From the NCBI GenBank assembly GCA_905199855.1, contig CAJKHY010000030.1, positions 1 to 10,657 on the forward strand: a DNA stretch of 10,657 nucleotides. The letters run 5' to 3'. The translations under genes and the position numbers were made by a program. This DNA comes from an uncultured Clostridium sp. GTDB lineage: Bacteria > Bacillota_I > Bacilli_A > RF39 > UBA660. A model generated the notes under the pieces. It was not told the origin of the DNA and did not search any database. It was given only the letters and a program-made list of their open reading frames with translations. This document shows, piece by piece, positions 1-6,049 of the stretch (position 1 is its first letter; every line of letters starts with the position of its first letter).

Positions 1-26
1 ATAGACTATGTTAGGGAGTGATTAAT

Positions 27-479
27 ATGTATGAGATATATACTATTCAAAATGGAGATACAATAGAAATAATAGCCCAAAAATTAGGTATTGATCCTAC
101 TATTTTATATCAAATAAATGGATTAACACCTAATTATGTACCTAGTGCTGGTACTAACATTATAATACCTCAAAGAAGAAATAATAATTTTTCTTATTAC
201 ACCATTAAAAAAGGAGATAACTTGTATACAATAGCAAAAAACTATAACATTGATGTTAATACATTAGCAAAATTAAATGGTTTAAACATTAGTGATTATA
301 TTTATCCTAATCAAACCATTTTAGTCCCAAATAGAGGAACCAAATTATATTTTGTTAAAGATAATGAAACATTAAATGATGTAGCAAGAAATTTAAATAC
401 TACCGTCATGAACATCTTAAGACAAAATGATAAAATATTTCTTACTCAAGACCAATTAATTGTATATAAGGAAAATTAA
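27..479 (+). CDS. Triple-LysM-domain protein without signal peptide
   Basis: The 150-residue product is essentially three LysM modules in a row, at about residues 3-48, 57-101 and 107-147. Each shows the family pattern: a YTIQNGDT/YTIKKGDN/YFVKDNET opening strand, a helix with IA or VA, an N-x-L region, and a closing strand such as IIIPQ or ILVP. LysM domains bind N-acetylglucosamine-containing glycans, usually peptidoglycan. There is no signal peptide, membrane helix or catalytic domain. A cytosolic LysM protein in a spore former could act in the mother cell at the cortex/coat boundary, as SafA and SpoVID do in Bacillus; that is inference. The ATG at 27 is chosen over an in-frame GTG at 18 because the AGGGAG ribosome binding site at 13-18 overlaps that GTG and sits 8 nt before the ATG. 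The third LysM is the most divergent. The upstream promoter lies outside the window. Confidence 0.85.
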   Translation: MYEIYTIQNGDTIEIIAQKLGIDPTILYQINGLTPNYVPSAGTNIIIPQRRNNNFSYYTIKKGDNLYTIAKNYNIDVNTLAKLNGLNISDYIYPNQTILVPNRGTKLYFVKDNETLNDVARNLNTTVMNILRQNDKIFLTQDQLIVYKEN

Positions 480-495
480 ATATTTTCTTTTTTTT
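468..495 (+). terminator. Intrinsic terminator after the LysM gene
   Basis: Positions 468-476 pair with 482-490 (9 bp, one G-U pair) around a 5-nt loop, followed by a run of T through 495. The hairpin overlaps the stop codon at 477-479. It separates the LysM gene from the next gene, which has its own promoter. Confidence 0.65.
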
Positions 496-496
496 C

Positions 497-525
497 TTTA
501 CTTATTTTTCGTTTTTATATATAAT
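497..525 (+). promoter_or_regulatory. Predicted sigma-A-type promoter for the 550-2118 gene
   Basis: A TTTACT -35 box (497-502), a 17-bp spacer and a perfect TATAAT -10 box (520-525) lie just after the LysM terminator. The expected transcript starts near 532, giving a short leader that carries the AGGAAGG ribosome binding site at 537-543. Confidence 0.6.
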
Positions 526-549
526 TAAATTAAGATAGGAAGGAATTTT

Positions 550-2118
550 ATGATACTAAGAAAACCATATGCATTTTTAATAAAAAAATTTAAATTAATA
601 CATTTAATATTATCAATATTAATGTTTTATTTAGTATATCGCTTCAATATAGTCTATACTTTTTTTAAAGAATATGTTAATAAAGAAATTCATAATAGAA
701 TACTCGCTAGTGACTACATAACACTATTCATGTTCATAGTTATCTTATTTATTAGCATAGGTTTAATTATCGTATATCTACTCATGAGAATTAAGAAAAA
801 ACCAAAGACATTATACCTAATTAATATAATCGGGTATTTTGCTTCATTTATTATTCTATGGTACTCGTTATCAGTATTAAAAAAAATAGAATATACTGTC
901 TTAGATACTAGAGTGGTTAGACTAACTAAAGATTTTATATTTGTCTCAACAGTATTTCAAGGTGTAATGAGCATTATCATGTTCGTAAGAGCACTCGGTT
1001 TTGATATAAAAAAATTTAATTTTGAAAAAGATATCAGTGAACTAAATATCGATGTTACCGACAATGAAGAGTTTGAATTAGTTGTAGGAATAGATACCAA
1101 TAAAGTAGCCAGAAAAACTAGAAGAAAATTAAGAGAATTTAAGTATTTCATTTTAGAAAATAAATTCATTGTATTTATCACATGTGTCATTATAGTATCC
1201 GTTATCAGTTTCTCTATATTTTTAAACAAGACTGTTGTTAATAAAGTATATAAAGAAAAAGATAAAATAGCTACATCATTATATACTATCTGTATAGAAG
1301 ATAGTTATTATACAACTAAGAAATTTGATGGAACGGTTATTAAATCAAAAGATAAAGCTTATCTTCTAATAAAATTAAATATTCAAGGTAGATATGATAA
1401 CCTAACCTTAAATAGAAACAATATTAGATTAATAATTGATGGAAACAAGCACTATCCTAACTTAAAATATTATGAATATTTTAAAGATATCGGTATTGGT
1501 TACACCAAACAAACCATTAATCAAAACAATAGTAATTATCTTCTCGTATATGAAATTAATCGTGAAGATGTAGGCAAAAAGATGATGATAACATTTGTTG
1601 ATAGCATCAAGTATACTAGCGTAGGTATTGAAACTAAATATAAAAATATCAGCCTAAAACCAACATCACTAGACACAATCATTGAAGCAGGAAGTGCTAA
1701 ATTAGGCGAAGAACTTATCCTTAAAGATACAGTAATAGGGAATATGAAATTTAAAATTAATAATTATGATATAGCTCTTGACATGCCATACGTTTATAAA
1801 GTATGCACCCAAAATGTATGTAATGATATATATAGCAAAATAACCCCTACATCAAGTTATTCATCTTTAGGAGTTATGAGTTTAAATATAAGTTTTGATA
1901 AAGATAATAGCTTTGATTTTATATCTACTTATGGTACTCTACATTATATAATCGATGATAAAAAAAAGAAATATGATATGAAGTTTGTCAATATAACCCC
2001 AAGTAAGTATGATAAAGATGACATCTTTATTGAAGTATATGATGAGGTTCTTAACGCTAATAGTATTTGGTTTGAATTTAACATTCGTGATAAAAAATAC
2101 AAATATATTTTAAAATAA
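550..2118 (+). CDS. Uncharacterised five-helix membrane protein with large external domain
   Basis: I do not recognise this 522-residue protein. Hydrophobic segments at about 17-33, 57-79, 88-110, 129-148 and 205-225 look like membrane helices. A charged cytosolic loop (about 151-204, including KTRRKLREFK) precedes the fifth helix. Residues 227-522 then form a soluble domain, predicted outside because it follows an odd number of helices after a basic N-terminus. About 268-360 is a run of alternating beta strands with the rhythm of a DUF4352/telokin-like Ig-fold domain (YLLIKLNIQG, IRLIIDG, a Gly/Tyr loop, LLVYEINRED). About 440-522 is a second beta-rich stretch. Cys419 and Cys424 could form a disulfide. 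The start is set by AGGAAGG 7 nt upstream. There is no clear terminator before gap 52 nt downstream, so read-through is possible. Function is unknown; the domain resemblance is pattern-level only. Confidence 0.8.
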   Translation: MILRKPYAFLIKKFKLIHLILSILMFYLVYRFNIVYTFFKEYVNKEIHNRILASDYITLFMFIVILFISIGLIIVYLLMRIKKKPKTLYLINIIGYFASFIILWYSLSVLKKIEYTVLDTRVVRLTKDFIFVSTVFQGVMSIIMFVRALGFDIKKFNFEKDISELNIDVTDNEEFELVVGIDTNKVARKTRRKLREFKYFILENKFIVFITCVIIVSVISFSIFLNKTVVNKVYKEKDKIATSLYTICIEDSYYTTKKFDGTVIKSKDKAYLLIKLNIQGRYDNLTLNRNNIRLIIDGNKHYPNLKYYEYFKDIGIGYTKQTINQNNSNYLLVYEINREDVGKKMMITFVDSIKYTSVGIETKYKNISLKPTSLDTIIEAGSAKLGEELILKDTVIGNMKFKINNYDIALDMPYVYKVCTQNVCNDIYSKITPTSSYSSLGVMSLNISFDKDNSFDFISTYGTLHYIIDDKKKKYDMKFVNITPSKYDKDDIFIEVYDEVLNANSIWFEFNIRDKKYKYILK

Positions 2119-2120
2119 CA

Positions 2121-2149
2121 TTGAATAAATTTCTATTTTTTGGTAAACT
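2121..2149 (+). promoter_or_regulatory. Possible extended -10 promoter for gap
   Basis: TTGAAT (2121-2126), a 17-bp spacer and TAAACT (2144-2149) preceded by TG at 2141-2142 form an extended -10 arrangement. Transcription would start near 2156, almost on the AGGAG ribosome binding site (2156-2160), which is unusually close and lowers confidence. Confidence 0.4.
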
Positions 2150-2169
2150 ATTAATAGGAGATGATTAGA

Positions 2170-3174
2170 ATGATAAAAGCTGCTATCAATGGATTTGGTA
2201 GAATAGGAAGATTAGTATTTAGAATAATGGAAGAAGACAATGATTTTGAAGTTATAGCTATCAATGATTTAACTGATGCTAAACAACTAGCATATTTACT
2301 TAAATATGATACAAATCATAGAAGTTATCGTGTTGATGATATTAGTTATGGAGACGACTATATAATTGTAGGTAACAGAAAAATCCAAGTCTTTAAAGAA
2401 ACGGATCCGAATAACTTACCTTGGGGTAAATTAGGTATCGATGTTGTATTTGAATGCACTGGTAAATTTACTAACCTAGATACTTCAATGGCTCATATTA
2501 ATGCTGGTGCTAAGAAAGTTATTATCTCAGCCCCAGCCAAAGGAGACTTAAAAACAATAGTATATAATGTTAACGATGATATTTTAGACGGAAAAGAAGA
2601 AGTAATTTCAGCGGCTTCTTGTACCACAAACTGCCTAGCACCAGTTTTAAATGTTGTCGACAAATATTTTGGTATAGAAAAAGGATTCATGACAACAGTA
2701 CATGCCTATACAAACGACCAAGTTGCATTAGATGTACCTCATAAAAAAGGTATTGAATCAAGAAGAGGAAGAGCATGTGCCGTGAACATTGTACCTTCTT
2801 CTACCGGAGCTGCTTCAGCAATAGGATTAGTATTACCTAACCTAAAAGGAAGAATGGATGGAAGTGCTTTAAGAGTGCCTGTATCAGATGGTTCAGTAGT
2901 AGATTTAACTTTAGAACTTAAGAAAAAAGTAAGTGAAGAAGAAATAAATAAAGTTTTTAATGATAATCAAAATGAAACCTTAAAATTTACAATGGATCCA
3001 GTAGTATCTTCTGATATTATTGGAAGCACATGCGGAGCCCTAGTTGATGGCTTACTTACAAAAATATTAGAAGTAGATGGGAAACAACTAGTAAAAATAG
3101 TAGCATGGTATGATAACGAATATGGCTATTCTAGCCAAATGGTAAGAACTGCAAGAAAATTAATGCAAAAATAG
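2170..3174 (+). CDS. gap: Type I glyceraldehyde-3-phosphate dehydrogenase
   Basis: This cytosolic enzyme oxidises and phosphorylates glyceraldehyde-3-phosphate to 1,3-bisphosphoglycerate using NAD+ in glycolysis. The product starts with the dinucleotide-binding AINGFGRIGRLVFR motif. An Asp follows the second strand (AINDLTD), as in NAD-preferring enzymes. The catalytic Cys151 lies in SAASCTTNCLAP and the general base His178 in TTVHAYTNDQ. The STGAA phosphate-binding loop and the C-terminal WYDNEYGYS signature are present. At 334 residues it is full length, with no sign of damage. The ATG at 2170 is preferred to the one at 2161 because AGGAG (2156-2160) touches the first and lies 9 nt from the second, and GAPDHs normally begin at this residue. 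Its stop codon overlaps the ribosome binding site of the next gene, so it is probably co-transcribed with 3183-4808. No pgk or other glycolytic gene adjoins it here. Confidence 0.97.
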   Translation: MIKAAINGFGRIGRLVFRIMEEDNDFEVIAINDLTDAKQLAYLLKYDTNHRSYRVDDISYGDDYIIVGNRKIQVFKETDPNNLPWGKLGIDVVFECTGKFTNLDTSMAHINAGAKKVIISAPAKGDLKTIVYNVNDDILDGKEEVISAASCTTNCLAPVLNVVDKYFGIEKGFMTTVHAYTNDQVALDVPHKKGIESRRGRACAVNIVPSSTGAASAIGLVLPNLKGRMDGSALRVPVSDGSVVDLTLELKKKVSEEEINKVFNDNQNETLKFTMDPVVSSDIIGSTCGALVDGLLTKILEVDGKQLVKIVAWYDNEYGYSSQMVRTARKLMQK

Positions 3175-3182
3175 GAGTATTT

Positions 3183-4016
3183 ATGATATGTAAAAAATGT
3201 GGTACTAACTTAAAAGATAAAGATATCTTATGTCCAGGATGTGGTAGTAGAGTAGAAGAAGTAAAAACAGAAAAGTTAGAAAATATCAAAATAGATAATA
3301 ATTCCAATATCATGATAACGGATAATAATATCAAGATAAATAACGAAATTCCTCATAGCAATCAAGATATCATGCCAATAGATATTAAAAATAACAAAAA
3401 ACTAGATACCAACCCAATAGAAAAAAAGAACAAGAAAAAATATTTAATTATAATACTAGCAATTATATTAATAATTGGAAGCATGTATGTTGGCTATGCC
3501 TATGCTAAATCTTATATCAAAAAAACAAAAATGAATGTAACATATGATATCTATTATAAAAATTATGTTGTCAGTATCCTCAATAGATACATTTATGATA
3601 CTAGTAATATAGAAAAAGGATTCCTCACATTTTCGGATGATATTGATAATTATGTAGTTTTAATTAACATAAACGAAGGTAATTATAATAATCTAAATGA
3701 TGAATATTTAAAATTAAAACCTATATTAGAAAATCAAGGCTTAATAGTAAAAAATATTTCTAAAAAAGCATTATATAATAGGGATTACATTGCCATAGAA
3801 ATAGTTAATCATGGTGAAGAACAGATCCTCATGTATACAAAATTAGATGACAATAATTTAATAACTCTATTACTTATTAACAAAAATCATACTTATGATT
3901 ATACTTATGTAAAAAACATAACACCGCTTATTAAAAATATAAAGAAAAACAATAATAACGAAACATTTACTAATAACGAATTTATATTAGTAGATATTAG
4001 CACATTAACCAGTTAG
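3183..4016 (+). CDS. Zinc-ribbon, single-helix membrane protein with external domain
   Basis: The 277-residue product opens with a zinc ribbon: Cys3, Cys6, Cys17 and Cys20 in a C-x2-C-x10-C-x2-C arrangement. A polar, Asn/Lys-rich linker (about 25-85) follows, then one membrane helix at about 87-106. The remaining 170 residues are predicted to be outside the cell. The external part has mixed helix/strand character and no motif I recognise; it contains no cysteine. The ribosome binding site AGGAG (3173-3177) overlaps the stop codon of gap, which points to translational coupling and one transcript. Proteins of this plan are common and mostly uncharacterised in low-GC Firmicutes; the ribbon may sense metal or bind a partner, but nothing here shows which. 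It shares the ribbon-helix-external plan with the protein at 6050-6862, though the external parts look unrelated. Confidence 0.85.
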   Translation: MICKKCGTNLKDKDILCPGCGSRVEEVKTEKLENIKIDNNSNIMITDNNIKINNEIPHSNQDIMPIDIKNNKKLDTNPIEKKNKKKYLIIILAIILIIGSMYVGYAYAKSYIKKTKMNVTYDIYYKNYVVSILNRYIYDTSNIEKGFLTFSDDIDNYVVLININEGNYNNLNDEYLKLKPILENQGLIVKNISKKALYNRDYIAIEIVNHGEEQILMYTKLDDNNLITLLLINKNHTYDYTYVKNITPLIKNIKKNNNNETFTNNEFILVDISTLTS

Positions 4017-4037
4017 TGCAAGGAAGGAATTTAGTTT

Positions 4038-4808
4038 ATGAATAATAATATAAATAACATGAATTTTAACAATAACATGAATTTAGGTAATAATTCTAAT
4101 GAAGAATCTCAAGTAGTAACACCAAAGAATAACCATATTAAACTAGGTATGTATAAGAATGAAAATGATATGTCAAACATAGTATTTAAAAGAACAATGT
4201 ATGTTATTGTAGCTATCTTAGTAATAATCATAATAATTTTAATAATAAAAAGGAAACCTAGTAAAGTAGTATGCCCTTGTGATAACGAATTATTTACATC
4301 TAAATTAGAAGTAGCAGAAAGCATTAACAAAGATTTAGGTTTAGAAATGTATTATAAAGCAAGAGATATTTATGGAGATATCGCCTTAGATACGACAAGA
4401 ATATGTGGAGAGATGTCTAATGATACCTTAGTAGATAGTTATTTCATGGCATCTGCTAGCCCTAAATTTCAAACCTATACAGAACTTGCTAGTTATATAA
4501 GAAGTAATTTTTATGGGGTACCAGCTTCAACACTGCTAACCTCTAATAAATTCAAAAATTATGGAGGTAAGTTATATTGTGTTAAAGAATCACGTGTTAA
4601 AAATATAAGATATATTGGTGTTGAAGACTTCAAAGTAGAAGATATCAGTGCTAGTAAAATAACATATAAAGTAAAAGAAAAATATTTTGCTGATAGTGAA
4701 TCTATAGACTGTTTAGAAAATTGTAATTATATTTATAAAGAAAATGTCTTTATCATAGAGAAAAAAGATAATAGATGGTTAGTAAGTGATTTCACTCTAC
4801 CATATTAA
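4038..4808 (+). CDS. Single-helix membrane protein with Asn-rich tail and Cys-containing external domain
   Basis: I cannot assign this 256-residue protein. Residues 1-25 are very Asn-rich and likely disordered. A basic stretch precedes one hydrophobic helix at about 53-71, followed by KRK. The outside domain (about 75-256) has six cysteines (79, 81, 123, 181, 225, 229), enough for three disulfides. Its second half reads as helix then curved beta sheet (KNYGGKLYCV, KNIRYIGVEDFKVEDIS, KITYKVKEKYF, RWLVSDFTLPY). That order recalls NTF2-like/IseA-type (DL-endopeptidase inhibitor) domains, but only at the level of pattern. The start is supported by AGGAAGGA at 4021-4028, 9 nt upstream. It lies 21 nt after the zinc-ribbon gene and is probably the last gene of the gap-led transcript. 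Confidence 0.8.
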   Translation: MNNNINNMNFNNNMNLGNNSNEESQVVTPKNNHIKLGMYKNENDMSNIVFKRTMYVIVAILVIIIIILIIKRKPSKVVCPCDNELFTSKLEVAESINKDLGLEMYYKARDIYGDIALDTTRICGEMSNDTLVDSYFMASASPKFQTYTELASYIRSNFYGVPASTLLTSNKFKNYGGKLYCVKESRVKNIRYIGVEDFKVEDISASKITYKVKEKYFADSESIDCLENCNYIYKENVFIIEKKDNRWLVSDFTLPY

Positions 4809-4840
4809 CTTTAGTGGTAGCAAATAAATACTTAAGGTAT

Positions 4841-4865
4841 AAACTAATAAAAATTAGTTTTATAT
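4841..4865 (+). terminator. Weak AT-only hairpin after 4038-4808
   Basis: AAACTAAT (4841-4848) pairs with ATTAGTTT (4853-4860) around an AAAA loop. The stem has 8 bp and the T tail is short and interrupted. It could end the gap-led transcript, but inefficiently. Confidence 0.35.
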
Positions 4866-4867
4866 AT

Positions 4868-4873
4868 TATAAT
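4868..4873 (+). promoter_or_regulatory. Possible -10 element for the 12-codon ORF
   Basis: A perfect TATAAT stands 28 nt before the 12-codon ORF. No acceptable -35 hexamer lies 16-18 bp upstream and there is no TG extension. Either the promoter is weak or activator-dependent, another sigma factor is used, or the match is chance in AT-rich DNA. Confidence 0.3.
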
Positions 4874-4901
4874 TAATAATTGTTGAAGGGAGGAATGTTC
4901 T

Positions 4902-4940
4902 ATGCCATGGTGGATTAAAAGATTATTTGGTATTTGCTAG
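4902..4940 (+). CDS. 12-residue ORF (MPWWIKRLFGIC) with strong ribosome binding site
   Basis: The ORF reads MPWWIKRLFGIC and ends in TAG followed at once by TAA. It is preceded by AAGGGAGG (4886-4893), one of the best ribosome binding sites in the window, 8 nt from the ATG. The peptide is hydrophobic and cationic: tandem Trp, Ile, Lys-Arg, Leu-Phe and a C-terminal Cys. It would suit a short membrane-surface helix. A terminator begins 28 nt after the stop, so the ORF appears to be its own small unit between two larger operons. Possible roles are a membrane-binding micropeptide, a peptide signal, or a leader peptide with tandem Trp codons controlling the downstream hairpin. I know no named family that matches, and chance cannot be excluded for an ORF this short; the ribosome binding site and the terminator are the main support. 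Confidence 0.5.
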   Translation: MPWWIKRLFGIC

Positions 4941-4968
4941 TAATACTCTGTCAACTTCACGTAAAATA

Positions 4969-5010
4969 GAAAATAAAAAAGTAAAAAAATTGCTTTTTTG
5001 TTTTCTTTTT
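4969..5010 (+). terminator. Strong intrinsic terminator after the 12-codon ORF
   Basis: Positions 4969-4984 pair with 4990-5005 along 16 bp with two G-U pairs and no mismatch, around an AAAAA loop. TTTTT (5006-5010) follows. Two real G-C pairs (4969-5005, 4981-4993) exclude a simple poly-A/poly-T coincidence. It lies between the 12-codon ORF and the CPBP-like gene. Confidence 0.75.
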
Positions 5011-5018
5011 AATATACT
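4990..5018 (+). promoter_or_regulatory. Possible promoter for the CPBP-like gene
   Basis: TATACT (5013-5018, 5/6 to the -10 consensus) is 17 bp after TTGCTT (4990-4995, only 3/6 to the -35 consensus). The -35 candidate lies in the right arm of the terminator. Transcription would begin near 5025, directly at the ribosome binding site, so the call is tentative. Confidence 0.3.
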
Positions 5019-5035
5019 TAATTTAGGTGAGAAAA

Positions 5036-5698
5036 ATGGTAAGAAAATTTAGGGAGTTAATGATTTATATAATTGCTATGTTGTTATATTTTATATGGCC
5101 TTATTTAACACAATTTATTATAAACCAAGTATTAGTAAGTAATATTAATACCATATATTTAACGTTTGCCAGTAACATGATAATTAGTTTAATCATTATA
5201 GGCATTTATAAAGATGAATTAAAAGGAGAACTACTTAAATTTAATGAACATTTTTCTAAAAACATACTCTATGTAATAAAATGGTCATTAATATCACTTG
5301 CCATGTTTTTAGTAGTTAACCAAATCATATATATGTTAATCCCTAATATTAACCAAGAAAATACTAATATTATTTTAAATATGTTTAAAGATAATAAAAT
5401 ATTATTATTCATAAACACATTTATCTTTTATTCTGTAGTAGAAGAATTAGTATTCAAATTTCCTTTTAAAAAAATATTAAGTAATAAATGGTTATTTATA
5501 ATTATAACTGGTTTTCTTAACGCTTTCTACACCGTATATTTTACCAGCACAAGTAAATTATCTTTAGTATTTATAATACCATATACCATATTATTATCGT
5601 GTTTTTCTTATGTGTATTATAAAAAAGATAATATCATATTTCCTATTATGACTAGAATAATATATAATCTAATTACAATATTAGTATTACTTTCTTAA
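5036..5698 (+). CDS. CPBP-like intramembrane protein, probably not an active protease
   Basis: The 220-residue product is very hydrophobic with about six to seven membrane segments. Its C-terminal half follows the CPBP (Abi, CAAX-processing/bacteriocin-processing) layout. Motif 1, normally EExxxR, is present as EELVFK (Glu136, Glu137, Lys141). Motif 2, normally FxxxH, appears as FYTVY (Tyr168 in place of His). Motif 3, normally HxxxN, appears as RIIYN (Arg207 in place of His, Asn211 kept). Active CPBP glutamic proteases such as Rce1 depend on the glutamates and histidines, so the loss of both histidines argues for a non-proteolytic or changed role. The ATG at 5036 is chosen because AGGTGAG (5025-5031) serves it; the GTG at 5027 lies inside that site. 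It precedes the 70-residue small protein by only 14 nt and is probably co-expressed with it. Confidence 0.7.
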   Translation: MVRKFRELMIYIIAMLLYFIWPYLTQFIINQVLVSNINTIYLTFASNMIISLIIIGIYKDELKGELLKFNEHFSKNILYVIKWSLISLAMFLVVNQIIYMLIPNINQENTNIILNMFKDNKILLFINTFIFYSVVEELVFKFPFKKILSNKWLFIIITGFLNAFYTVYFTSTSKLSLVFIIPYTILLSCFSYVYYKKDNIIFPIMTRIIYNLITILVLLS

Positions 5699-5712
5699 AA
5701 GGGTGATGTTTT

Positions 5713-5925
5713 ATGAAAAAAAGAATAAAAAAGATTTTAACTTTAACAATTACTTTTTTTGTTATGCTTTTTCCCAGCAAAATGGTAGTCAACGCAGCTA
5801 TCGTTCAAACCGGAGCCATAGTAAATGATGGGAAAAGTTCTAACAATTTAAATGTAATAATAATAGGAATGCTTGTAGTCATAGTAATATTAGTAGGAAG
5901 TATCCTCTTCTCAAACAAAAAGTAA
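5713..5925 (+). CDS. Small exported protein with signal peptide and C-terminal membrane anchor
   Basis: The 70-residue product has a basic start (KKRIKK), a hydrophobic core and a VNA-A signal-peptidase-like site near residues 26-29. A short polar segment (about 30-47) follows, then a second hydrophobic helix (about 48-66) and a terminal NKK. After cleavage it would be a roughly 40-residue peptide anchored by its C-terminus with about 20 residues outside. An IVQTG sequence at about residues 30-34 faintly recalls a sortase LPxTG signal, but it lacks the proline and is too far from the helix. GGGTGAT (5701-5707) provides the ribosome binding site, and the gene follows the CPBP-like gene closely. 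That pairing could mean a substrate or partner relation, which is inference. A 9-T run at 5935-5943 after the stop may end transcription, though I see no good stem. Confidence 0.7.
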   Translation: MKKRIKKILTLTITFFVMLFPSKMVVNAAIVQTGAIVNDGKSSNNLNVIIIGMLVVIVILVGSILFSNKK

Positions 5926-5989
5926 CTCAATTGATTTTTTTTTGCACTTTTATTTCAAATATCAAAGAAGATAAAAATTCAAAAACATA

Positions 5990-6019
5990 TTTACAAACAA
6001 CATAATTATGTGATAGTAT
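5990..6019 (+). promoter_or_regulatory. Predicted extended -10 promoter for the PASTA gene
   Basis: TTTACA (5990-5995, 5/6 to consensus), an 18-bp spacer and TAGTAT (6014-6019) preceded by TGTGA make an extended -10 promoter. An overlapping TATATT lies at 6017-6022. Transcription is expected to start near 6026, before the AAGGAG ribosome binding site at 6035-6040. Confidence 0.5.
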
Positions 6020-6049
6020 ATTAATATATAACGTAAGGAGTGAAGTAAT

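Noticed and set aside
1..26. End of an upstream coding gene
   Set aside because: Stops occur in all three plus frames in this short stretch, and there is too little sequence to decide whether a gene ends here.
957..1229. 90-codon minus-strand ORF inside the 522-residue membrane protein
   Set aside because: It is antisense to a well supported gene and has no recognisable domain; it is a shadow frame.
5798..5812. IVQTG in the 70-residue protein as a sortase signal
   Set aside because: The proline of LPxTG is missing, it directly follows the signal peptide so nothing would be anchored, and the spacing to the hydrophobic helix is too long.
5926..6049. Search for a small RNA or CRISPR in the gap between the small protein and the PASTA gene
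   Set aside because: Only a T run and a promoter are visible; there are no repeats or stable GC-containing stems.
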